NCBI GenBank assembly: GCA_947489705.1
Contig: CANLEQ010000014.1
Location: 1 to 64,000 of the forward strand
Origin: an uncultured Paracoccaceae bacterium
GTDB lineage: Bacteria > Pseudomonadota > Alphaproteobacteria > Rhodobacterales > Rhodobacteraceae
DNA length: 64,000 bases
Reading direction: 5' to 3'
Shown here piece after piece: positions 33,390-42,200 of this stretch (position 1 is its first letter; each line of letters opens with the position of its first letter). Under the pieces are notes generated by a model. The model searched no databases and was not told the DNA's origin. It saw only the letters and a list, made by a program, of their open reading frames with translations. A program made the translations under genes and the position numbers.

Positions 33390-33839
33390 TCATCCGGCCA
33401 TCTGGGAAACGCACCGGGCCTGGCCGGTCTGCACCGCCTCCTCCATGAAGGCGAGAATGTCGCGCGCGGAGGCCTTCGAGATGTCGGTCTCGCCGCCGCC
33501 CCGCCGGGCCTGGAAATCGCGAAAGGTGCAGTCGGGCGCGCGGGTGAGCGCCATGTCCCAGTCGGCAAACCGGCGCCGCGCCACGGGCCCTTCGTGAAGG
33601 ACGCGCAGATCGTGGTGACGCGGATCCTCGTCGATCCGGGCGCGCAGCTGGTTCACGCTTTCGGGCGGACCCTCGACATACTGGACATAGTATTTCCCCT
33701 CGCGGTGGAGATAGCCGGTGAGCGCGTCCCTGTGGTTGCGGTTCTTCGCCTGCAGATAGATCAGGGCATCGTCCTGGGAGCGGGGCGGAGCCTTGGCGGT
33801 GGATACGTAAAGCCAGCACATCAACGTTTCGTGTCGCAT
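33390..33839 (-). CDS. Short BLUF-domain blue-light sensor
   Basis: A 149-residue protein that is essentially one BLUF domain. All residues that define the flavin photocycle are present at the expected spacing: Y11 (WLYVSTA), N35 (NRNHRDALTGYL), Q53 (YYVQYVEG), W94 and M96 (RRRFADWDM). The IDEDPRHHDLRVLHEGPVA segment also matches BLUF. FAD-binding blue-light sensors of this type act through partner proteins. No effector domain is fused, so it is a short BLUF protein. The ATG at 33839 is preferred; earlier ATGs at 33860 and 33863 are possible. No obvious partner is adjacent. Confidence 0.88.
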   Translation of the reverse strand: MRHETLMCWLYVSTAKAPPRSQDDALIYLQAKNRNHRDALTGYLHREGKYYVQYVEGPPESVNQLRARIDEDPRHHDLRVLHEGPVARRRFADWDMALTRAPDCTFRDFQARRGGGETDISKASARDILAFMEEAVQTGQARCVSQMAG

Positions 33840-34101
33840 TATCAGAGGCTTACCTTTCATCATGGGAAGTCTGAACTGTTCGGCGCCCATGGATAATTTT
33901 CCGTTAAGAACGCGCTCCCGGAGCCGGACGCGGAACGGTCCCGTCCACCGGCCGTTCATTCTTCCCGGCCGTGCCGCCGACGGTCAGGTCCCCGGGCAGG
34001 CATCGCGCTCGCCCCGGACTCGCGGTGTCGATCGTGCGGAAGGCGCGTGCGGAACGGGTGGGCGGGATGCTCGTTGAGAGGCACCAATCAGGAGAGCGAC
34101 C

Positions 34102-34875
34102 ATGAGCCTCAAACGCATACTCGGAACAATGCTCGCCACCCGCATGGCCGGCCGCGGCCGCCGGCGCGGATCGTCGGGCCTCATGTCGATGCTCGGCGGT
34201 CGCCGGCGGCGCGGCGGCAAGATGGGGCTCGCGGCGCTCGGCTACATGGCCTACCGCGCCTATCAGGACCAGCAATCGAGAACGGCCGGATCCGCGGGCA
34301 CCGCGGGTGCGGGCGGATCCTCGGGTGCCGCGCACGGCTCGGGGTCGAGCGGCGGGCTTACCGGCATCGTCCAGGACGTGGTCGACCGCTTTTCGGGCGG
34401 ATCGCAGCCCGGTGCGCAAAGCGGTGCCGCGACCGCCGGGGCCGGCACGACCGCCGCCGCCGGGACCACCTCCCCCGCGCGCGAAGCGGAGGAGGACATG
34501 CACGAGGAAGCCGATGCCGCCGAGCGTCTGAGCGACCAGAAGGCGCTTCTGCTCATCCGGGCGATGATCACGGCCGCCTATTCCGACGGCGCGATGTCGA
34601 CGGAGGAGCGCCAGAGGATCATGGGCGAGATCGAGGAGGCGGGAGGCGACGCGTCCGATCGCGAGGTCATGGAGCGCGAGATCGCCAATCCCAAGCCCCT
34701 CGACGAGTTGCTGACAGAGGTGAACGACACGGAGACGGCCGAGGAATTCTATCTCGCCTCGCGTGCGGCGGTGGATGGCGAGACGGAGGCCAACCGCGCC
34801 TATCTCGCCGAACTGCGCGACCGCTTCGGCCTGTCGCAGGAGCAGATCGCCGAGGTCGAGGAACTGGCGACGTAA
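34102..34875 (+). CDS. DUF533 (TerB-like) protein
   Basis: A 257-residue protein. The first ~55 residues are basic (RGRRRG, RRRRGGK) with a MGLAALGYMAYRAYQD hydrophobic stretch. A G/S/A-rich linker of about 80 residues follows. The C-terminal ~110 residues (LSDQKALLLIRAMITAAYSDG, MSTEERQRIMGEIEEAGGD, EEFYLASRAAV) form the DUF533/TerB-like helical domain, a presumed metal or divalent-ion responsive fold. GAGAGCGACC lies before the ATG. Function is unknown; often membrane-associated. Confidence 0.8.
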   Translation: MSLKRILGTMLATRMAGRGRRRGSSGLMSMLGGRRRRGGKMGLAALGYMAYRAYQDQQSRTAGSAGTAGAGGSSGAAHGSGSSGGLTGIVQDVVDRFSGGSQPGAQSGAATAGAGTTAAAGTTSPAREAEEDMHEEADAAERLSDQKALLLIRAMITAAYSDGAMSTEERQRIMGEIEEAGGDASDREVMEREIANPKPLDELLTEVNDTETAEEFYLASRAAVDGETEANRAYLAELRDRFGLSQEQIAEVEELAT

Positions 34876-34901
34876 GGGCCGGGTCCGCCCCCCCGCGGGG
34901 G

Positions 34902-36713
34902 TCAGGAGCTGGGCGCCGACCACCAGATGCGGCTTCCCGAGCCGTCGCGCAAGCTCACCGGGCCGGGAGCGATGTCGCCGGGCCAGGCCAGCGTCCGGGG
35001 CGTCGGCCCTGCCCGGATCGTCGCGAGCGCCACCTCTCCCGCCCAGAGGCTCACCGCCACGAGCCCCGCGGGGCAGGCGACGGCAATTCCCTCCGCGCCC
35101 GCCCTCACGTCGAGCCGCGGCGCCTCGGCCAGAAGCGGGAGCACGTCCGGCCCCAGCCGCAGATCGGCGGCGGTCCGGCCCGCTTCGGTCGCGTACCAGT
35201 GCATGTCCTTTTTGTCCGGACGGCCGCGGATATGGATGTGGTGGGGCCAGATCAGGTCGGGCTGGGCCGCGTCGCGGGTCAGATGGGGGCCGGCGACGAA
35301 GATCATGGGCGGCGCCGTCTCGCCGGGCGGCAGGGCACCGCCCTCGTAATCGAGAAAGAGACGGGCCGTCCGCGCCGCGTCCGCGCCAGGCACGCACGCG
35401 GCGTGACAGCGATACCCTTCGATCCGGGCGCCTCCCGCCACGCCTTCGGGCACCGACATCGCGATGTCGCGGACGGGTTCCGCCCCCCCTTCGAGCCGCA
35501 GCCGCAAGGTCGCCCCGCGCCGGTGGGCGGCAAGCGCCACGCCGCATTGCAGATCACCCGTCCCGCCCGGAACGGTCACGGGCGGGCCGAGCGGCAGGCT
35601 CCGGCTCATGGCGGGGTCGTGGAGCGCGATCCGCAGCGTGGGGATGCCGGGCATCTGCCATTCGCCCAGATCGCCCAGCTGCACGCTCGTCGCCGGGCCG
35701 GGATCGGGGGCCAGCGGAAACGCCAGCGGAACCTCGTCGAGGGGCGGGGCCGCGTCGAGCCGGATCAGCGGCCGGGCGGCGGCCCCCCGGCCCGAAGCGC
35801 CCGTCCCCGCCACGCCCGTCCCCGCGCGCAGGTCGAGCCCGGGCGCGCCGCGCACGAAGACGCGGCCCCGCCGCACGAAGATGTCGGACACCGCCCCGCC
35901 GAGCGGCGCGGCCCCTTTCATCCCTATTGCTCCGCCCATCGCCTCCCATCGGCCGGTGCGCTCCACCGCCCCTTGCCGACGCCGGGTGACCAGGGCCTGG
36001 AGCTTGTGGACCCGGGCACGCTCGTCCGGGGGCAGCCGGTCGATGAAGGCCGTCATGCCCACTTCGGCGCCGGCATCGGCATAGCCGCGCGTCCGGGGGT
36101 GGCGCACGGTCAGGCCGGTCTCGCAGAGCACCTCGCGGCGATCGCCCCGCGCCAGGGCGATCGCCACGTAATCGATCCCCCATCCCAGATTGTTGTCCCC
36201 GAAATCGAGCCGGCCGAGCCGGTCGAGGACGGGCCGGGTCAGCGCCCAGACGATGCCGTCGGTCTGGGCCACGTGATAGAGCGTCCCGCCCGGCACCCGG
36301 TCGAGCACCGCCGCCCGGAGCGGATAGGGGGTCCAGTCGACCGCGGGCGCCCAGATCCCCAGCCGCCGCCGGCCGCGCAGCGCCGCGCGCAGCCGCGCGA
36401 CGAGCCCCGGCCAATCGTCCGAGAGGGCATCGACCTGGATCTGCAACATGACGTCGGCATCACGGGCGAGTTTCAGGGAACAGGCGAATTTCGGCCCGAA
36501 ATACCAGTCCTGCGGCACCTTGACCCAATCGCCCGGGCCATGCTCGTCCCGGTTCGCGCGGTTGGAATAGATCACGCTCAGCCGGTCGCGGCGGCGCAGG
36601 GCGGGGACGACGGCACGGGCGATGGCAAGGGCCGCCTCGTGCTGTCCGTCCCACGAGATCAGCACCACGTGCAGGCCGGGCGCACGCCACGCCGCGCGGA
36701 TCTTTCGCAACAA
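34902..36713 (-). CDS. Glycosyltransferase-like protein with large unknown C-terminal region
   Basis: A 603-residue cytosolic protein. The N-terminal ~230 residues (LHVVLISWDGQHEAALAIAR, DADVMLQIQVDALSDDWPGL, TLYHVAQTDGIVWALTRPVL) look like a GT-A-type transferase domain, with VDA or TDG as possible metal-binding acids. WGIDYVAIALARGDRREVL and LTVRHPRTRGYADAG follow. The C-terminal ~370 residues are beta-rich and P/G/A-rich with no recognised domain. It ends 27 bases from the convergent DUF533 gene and is divergent from the sulfotransferase at 37002. The role is inferred from the locus; the family is not certain. Confidence 0.6.
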   Translation of the reverse strand: MLRKIRAAWRAPGLHVVLISWDGQHEAALAIARAVVPALRRRDRLSVIYSNRANRDEHGPGDWVKVPQDWYFGPKFACSLKLARDADVMLQIQVDALSDDWPGLVARLRAALRGRRRLGIWAPAVDWTPYPLRAAVLDRVPGGTLYHVAQTDGIVWALTRPVLDRLGRLDFGDNNLGWGIDYVAIALARGDRREVLCETGLTVRHPRTRGYADAGAEVGMTAFIDRLPPDERARVHKLQALVTRRRQGAVERTGRWEAMGGAIGMKGAAPLGGAVSDIFVRRGRVFVRGAPGLDLRAGTGVAGTGASGRGAAARPLIRLDAAPPLDEVPLAFPLAPDPGPATSVQLGDLGEWQMPGIPTLRIALHDPAMSRSLPLGPPVTVPGGTGDLQCGVALAAHRRGATLRLRLEGGAEPVRDIAMSVPEGVAGGARIEGYRCHAACVPGADAARTARLFLDYEGGALPPGETAPPMIFVAGPHLTRDAAQPDLIWPHHIHIRGRPDKKDMHWYATEAGRTAADLRLGPDVLPLLAEAPRLDVRAGAEGIAVACPAGLVAVSLWAGEVALATIRAGPTPRTLAWPGDIAPGPVSLRDGSGSRIWWSAPSS

Positions 36714-37001
36714 ATCGTCCTCCTTCGGGAGCGGCGTGATCGGAACGCCCGTTATGCCCTACCCGTCCTCCTCGCGAAAGGGAGCGATGCCCTCCAAGGT
36801 GGCATCGAAAAGGAGCCGCCCGCGGCGGCCGGACCCTTCGGCCCGGAGAAGCCCCCGGCGACGGGCGCGACAAGGGACCGCGCGACGGCGTAAGCCCGCG
36901 AGACGCGCAAGCCCTCTTCTCGGCGGGTTGACCCCCGGGGCCGGGCGCGGGCATATGCCGGCCTGTTCTTTCCGGATATTCCAGCAGCAGGTCGTCCCTT
37001 C

Positions 37002-37745
37002 ATGCCCCCATCCACACCCGCCCCCGGCCGCCGCTTCGTCATCATGGGGCTGCCGCGCAGCGGGACGACCTATCTGATGACGCTGCTGAACGCGCACCGG
37101 CAGGTCTATTGCTCGGGCGAGCAGTTCAATCCCTATGCGGTGGTCGACATCGCCGACAAGGACAACGCCTTCTCGACGATCGCGAACCGCGATGCCCGCC
37201 CCGGCCAGCACATGAAGGACTTCTTCGACAAGGCCCTGGCCGGCAAGCACGAAAGGGTGGGCTTCAAGTTCATGCTGGGCCACAACATCCGGGCGCTGAA
37301 CCTGATCCTCGAGGATCCCGACCTCACGCTGATCTACGTGCATCGCGACAACAAGCTCGCGCAGGTCTCGTCCTGGATCAAGGCCTCGAAGACCCGCAAC
37401 TGGGCGCAGAACCGGGTGGACGAACACATCTCGCGCAAGATCGACGTGGCCCCGCGCAAGATCAGCCAGCACTGGCACGACTACGCCACCATGGACCGGC
37501 TGTTCACCCATATGTTCAACGGCTTGGCCCATCACAGGATGCGGGTCGAATACCGCGAGATGTTCGCGCCGGGCTTCAATGACGGGCTGTGCGACTTTCT
37601 GGGCATCGCGCGCGACGGCGGCATGAAGAGCCCCCTGGTCAAGCAGGGGTCCAACGACATCCTCGACCGCTTCGAGAACCCCGAAGCCATCCGCACCTAT
37701 TTCACCAGGATCGGCCGCGCCGACTGGCTGGAGCCCGAATTGTGA
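37002..37745 (+). CDS. Sulfotransferase family protein
   Basis: A 247-residue protein with the 5'-phosphosulfate-binding loop FVIMGLPRSGTTYLMTLLNA (residues ~12-31). LTLIYVHRDNKLAQVSSWIK is the 3'-phosphate-binding segment (the R-D of the second motif). HHRMRVEYREMFAPGFN and a C-terminal helix with IRTYFTRIGRADW fit the fold. It would transfer sulfate from PAPS to a sugar hydroxyl. Its stop overlaps the GTG start of the following glycosyltransferase, indicating co-translation and a joint role in glycan building. Confidence 0.83.
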   Translation: MPPSTPAPGRRFVIMGLPRSGTTYLMTLLNAHRQVYCSGEQFNPYAVVDIADKDNAFSTIANRDARPGQHMKDFFDKALAGKHERVGFKFMLGHNIRALNLILEDPDLTLIYVHRDNKLAQVSSWIKASKTRNWAQNRVDEHISRKIDVAPRKISQHWHDYATMDRLFTHMFNGLAHHRMRVEYREMFAPGFNDGLCDFLGIARDGGMKSPLVKQGSNDILDRFENPEAIRTYFTRIGRADWLEPEL

Positions 37746-39268
37746 GCGCATCCGACCGGCCTTTGCGTGTCCTCTACTACAACTGGGTCGATTATCTCGA
37801 TCCCGAACGGCGCGGCGGCGGCGTCACCGTCTATCAGCGCAACCTGATGGCGGGGATGGGGCGCCGCGCCGATATCGACCCCGCCTTCCTCTCGTCGGGC
37901 ATCGTCTACGACCTGCCGCGCCGCGCGCCGCGCTGGGAACGGATGCGGCTCGGCCCCGCCACCGATCGCGACCGGCGCTACGTGCTGGTCAATTCCGGCA
38001 CGATCGCGCCGGGGCACCATTCCTTCGGCCATCCCGAACAGATCTCCCACGGTCCCACCGAAGAGGCCTTTTGCGACATGGTCGCGGCGACGGGTCCCTA
38101 CGACGTGGTGCATTTCCAGAATTTCGAGGGCATCCCGGTGGGCGTGCTCGCCGCCCTCAAGGCGCGGTTCCCGGGCATGGCGCTGGTGGCGAGCCTGCAC
38201 AATTACTATCCCGTCTGCCCGCAGGTGAACCTATGGCAGCGGGAGGCGGCCCATTGCGTCGACTACCTCGACGGACGGGCCTGCGTGGGCTGTCTGCTGC
38301 ATCAGCCCGCCGCGCGGCTGGTCGTGGCGGCGCATGGCCTGTCCTACCGGTTGCAGCGGCTCGGGATGCGGCCGGGATCGCTGGCCTTCAGCCTCTCTTT
38401 CGGCACCGCGATCCGGGCGGGGCATCGCGGATCGCAACTCGTGGGCCGGCTGCGCCGCCGCGGGAGGCAGGACGATTCCGCCGCCGCACCCCGGATCGCG
38501 TCCGATGTCGCCCCCGACGTCACGCCGCGCCGCTCGGAGACGTTCGCCGCGCGCCGGCACGCGATGATTGCCGCGCTCAACGCCCATGCCGACTTGATCC
38601 TGGGCGTGTCGGACCGCGTCTGCGAGATCGCGCAAAGCTACGGCATCGCGGGGGGCAAGCTCGTCACCTCCTATATCGGCACGGCCGAAGCCGCGCGCTT
38701 CGCCGAGACCGCGCCGCGCGGGGACCTGCCGGGGCCGGACGGGATGCTGCATCTGGCCTATCTGGGCTACATGCGGCGCGACAAGGGGTTCTTCTTCCTG
38801 CTCGACGCGCTGGAATCGCTGCCGGCCCACCTTGCCCGCCGCATCCGGCTCAGCGTGGCCGCGGGCCGGGGCGAGCCTGCGGCGATGGCGCGGCTCGAAG
38901 CGCTCGGGGAATGGCTGGGCGGGGTGGTCCATCACGACGGCTACAGCCATGCGGGGCTCGACGCTCTGCTGGCCGATGTCGATGTGGGCATCGTGCCGCC
39001 GCTCTGGGAAGACAACCTGCCGCAGGTCGCGATCGAGATGCATGCCCGCCACGTGCCGCTGCTCACGAGCGATCGCGGCGGCGCGAAGGAGCTTGCGAAT
39101 TGCGCCGCGATGACCTTCGCCGCGGGCGATGCGGCGTCCCTGCACGAAAGGCTCGCGGCGATCCTGCACGGCCGGATCGACATGGAGGCCTATTGGGCGG
39201 GCGCACGCGCGCCGCAGGGGATGGACGCGCATCTCGACGCGCTCGCGACGCTCTATCGCGGGCTCTAG
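37742..39268 (+). CDS. Glycosyltransferase group 1 (GT4), long form
   Basis: A 508-residue GT-B enzyme starting at GTG 37742, overlapping the sulfotransferase stop (GTGA). The N-terminal domain has RVLYYNWVDYLDPERRGGGV and VVHFQNFEGIPVGVLAALK. A long central insertion with a CVDYLDGRACVGCLLHQP cysteine cluster follows. The C-terminal donor domain has LHLAYLGYMRRDKGFFFLL and WEDNLPQVAIEMHARHVPLL, an E-x7-type motif. The C-x2-C insertion suggests a metal-bound loop. It is convergent with the giant glycosyltransferase, sharing CTAG at the stops. Length is greater than typical GT4. Confidence 0.85.
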   Translation: MSASDRPLRVLYYNWVDYLDPERRGGGVTVYQRNLMAGMGRRADIDPAFLSSGIVYDLPRRAPRWERMRLGPATDRDRRYVLVNSGTIAPGHHSFGHPEQISHGPTEEAFCDMVAATGPYDVVHFQNFEGIPVGVLAALKARFPGMALVASLHNYYPVCPQVNLWQREAAHCVDYLDGRACVGCLLHQPAARLVVAAHGLSYRLQRLGMRPGSLAFSLSFGTAIRAGHRGSQLVGRLRRRGRQDDSAAAPRIASDVAPDVTPRRSETFAARRHAMIAALNAHADLILGVSDRVCEIAQSYGIAGGKLVTSYIGTAEAARFAETAPRGDLPGPDGMLHLAYLGYMRRDKGFFFLLDALESLPAHLARRIRLSVAAGRGEPAAMARLEALGEWLGGVVHHDGYSHAGLDALLADVDVGIVPPLWEDNLPQVAIEMHARHVPLLTSDRGGAKELANCAAMTFAAGDAASLHERLAAILHGRIDMEAYWAGARAPQGMDAHLDALATLYRGL

Positions 39269-42200
39269 CGCCGAGGCGCCATCCCCAGGCGCTCGCGTAC
39301 AAAGGGGCTCTCGGTCCAGGGCACGGACACGCCCCGCTCGTGGATCACGTCGCGCCCTTCCGAGGTCAGCGCGAGATAGCGGCGATATTCCTCGGCATCG
39401 TTGAAATGCTGGCGCCGCGCGACCTCGGCGGCGGCCTTGCGGCGGAAATCGGCATTGTACTTGAAATGCGCGAAGAGAAGCTCGCGCGGCGCCAGGCGGG
39501 TACCGGCCACGTAATGCAGCCCCGCCGAGAGCCGCATCTGCGGCCCGTAGCGCAGCAGCGCGTATTTCTGCGCCACGAAGAGCTCCATCCGCGATCCCGG
39601 GATCAGCCGGTGGCGCAGCGCGCTGGTCCAGGTGGGCCGGTCCGAGAACGGGCCCCGCCCGGGCACGTCGGTGAGGAAGGGATGCGCCTCGCAGAACCCC
39701 GCCTGCGCGAAGGGGCCGGCGGCGCGGAAATCGGCCCGCGCCAGCGAGCCTTGCGGATACATGTCGAGCATGAAGATTCGCGCCGCGTCGACCCCTTCGA
39801 AATCGGGCTCCGACAGCAGCTCGGGAAGGCTCTGCGTCTGCGGGTCCTGCCAGACCAGGAACTCGTCGGCATCGGCGACGAGCGACCATTTCCCGGGCCG
39901 GAACGCGGCCATCAGCGCCTCCTGCCAGGCGGTGCCGTATTGCGAATGCCGGTAATCGGTATCGACCGAGAAGACGGCGACGTCGGGCTGGCTTGCGAGA
40001 TATTCCAGCGTGCCGTCGTCGGACAGGTTGTCGGCGATGGCGAAGGCCGTGACGCCCAGGCGGCGGTAATGCCCGAGGAAATGTTCGATCATGAACATCT
40101 CGTTGCGCATGGCGGCGATCACGGCCACCGGCGCCGCGCGCAAGGCCTCCACGCGGGACGGATCGCTCACCAGTTCCAGCGCGTTCGAGCGGTATCCCAG
40201 GCGGATCTCCTGATAGCCGGGCCAGATCTTCGCGGGGGCGATTTCGGCACTTTCGAGATGCGCCGCCGCATGGGCCTGCGCCTCGGGCGCGTCGAGATGG
40301 GTGAGCTTGACGGGCCAGACCCGGCTCGCATCGAAGCCGCCCTGCCAGGCGGGCACGGGGATCGCACCGGGATGGGGGCGCCGCCGGATCGTGACGGGCC
40401 AGCCCGCGTCGCAGACCTCGATACCGCGGAGCCGCAGCAGATCGCCCAGAAGCTTGTCCTCCATGAACGAGGCCGCGATCAGGGCCTGGCCCTCGGGGCT
40501 TGCCGCCGCCTCAAAGGCCGCGTCCATGGCACGGCGCGACAGGGTGTAGCCCGACCCCCCGTCGGCATAGACCGAGGGCTCGGGCGAGCGGTCGAGCTCG
40601 AACCGGCCGCGCAGGCTCGCGGATTTGGCCATGTGCCAGCTGCGGTCGAGCTGCCCCGGCACGCGGGTGAGGGTGCGGCCGTGATAGTCGAACCGTGCAT
40701 GGGCCGGATCGTCGAAGACCGCGTCCACGTTGAGGAAACAATCGTCGTCGATCTTCATCATGTGGGTATGGGCGGTATGATCGCGGACCCAGGCGATGGC
40801 GGCCAGCGTCTTTTGCGGCAGGCCCTCGTAATCGTCGGGTGCGTCGAGTTCCACGAGCTCGCCCGTCCGGGTGCCGGTGCCGCCGCCCACCACGACGATA
40901 TGGGGAATGCCGCGGGCCGAGAGCCGCGCGAGCCATCCCGAGCGCAGGGCGGGAATGCGCGTGTCGAGATGCGCGCGGCACGAGAAGACGACGACGATCG
41001 TGTCGTGCGGCGGCGCGGGCGTCTTCGGCGCCGGATCGGGATAGAGCGCGGGCAGCGCGCGGGCTACGGGCCGGGGATCGACCACCGGGGCCGTGCCGGG
41101 ACAGGCCATGTGCCGCAGCAGATCCACGGGTGCGGCCTGCGCGGGCGCGGCCACCCCCGCCGGCCCGAGCCGGGCGCGCGCCCAGCGATCCCTGTCGGGA
41201 TTGGCCGCGAAGGGGGCCAGTGCCTGCGCGATCTCGTCGGGAGCGGCCCCGGGGTCCGACAGGAGGTCGAAGGCGGCGCGGGCGGGTGCGAGTTCGGGCG
41301 GCGGCGGGCCGAGCGCCTCCCAGAATTGCCGCGAGAGGCCATAGGTCGCGATCGCCCATTCCGCGCTCTCTTGCGGCCGTTGCTTGGCGAGGCGGGCAGC
41401 GGCCCCGGTCAGGCGGCGGCAGGGCGTCCGGCCCCAGTAATCCGCGGCGCGGGCTTCGGTGAACGTCCTGAAGGTGGCGACGATCTCTTCGCGGATCGCC
41501 TCCGGCACGTCGTCGCGTGCGAGCGCCTGCTCGAGAATCCACGCGAAGGGGGAGGTCGCGATCCAGTCGGGGCAGGGCTCGGCCAATGTCGCCAGCGCCG
41601 TGCCGAGCGCGTCCCAGGCGCCGAGATCGAAGAGGAACGGCAGCGCGGTCGAGGCCGTCCAGGGCGTGTCGAGCCCGCCCCGGTCGGCGATCCCCGCATC
41701 CCGCGCGGCCGCCAGAAGCGGGGCAGGGTCGCGCCCTTCGAAGGTGAAGGCCTCGCTCAGGCGCAGGAAGAACACCGGCAGGAGCGGGCGCGGCAGGGCC
41801 GACTGGGCGAGGAGCATCGCCGCGTCGGCCGGCGGATCTGCGCGCAGCCCCTGGCTCACCCGGGCCACGGCAATATCGAGGATTCCGGTCTCGGGGGCGG
41901 GCGGCTCGGCCGGTACGGCGGGGGCGGGGGCGCCGGCATTGGCCTCGGCGAGGAATCCGCGCAGCCCGTAGAACGCCGCCAGATCGACGAGCGCCGCCTG
42001 CGCGGGTGCCGAAAGCGCGGGCTCGAGCCGGGCGAAGCGCACATGTTCGATCACCAGCATGGCGGCTTCGGCATCGCCGCGCAGCCCCGGCTCGGCCAGC
42101 GCGGCCTCGATCCGGGCCAGCATGTCGTCGCGCGTGATCTCCAGCGGCGCGAGGGCTGCATCCCCGCCGCCCCGCACCACGGCAAGGCGCAGCATGTCCG

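Noticed and set aside
33230-34101. Possible extra genes around the BLUF gene
   Set aside because: The frames in the flanking gaps lack ribosome sites and are antisense or noise; nothing was supported.
34890-34901. CCCCCGCGGGGG palindrome between convergent genes
   Set aside because: It has no room for a loop in an RNA hairpin and is a simple GC palindrome, so it is weak evidence for a terminator.
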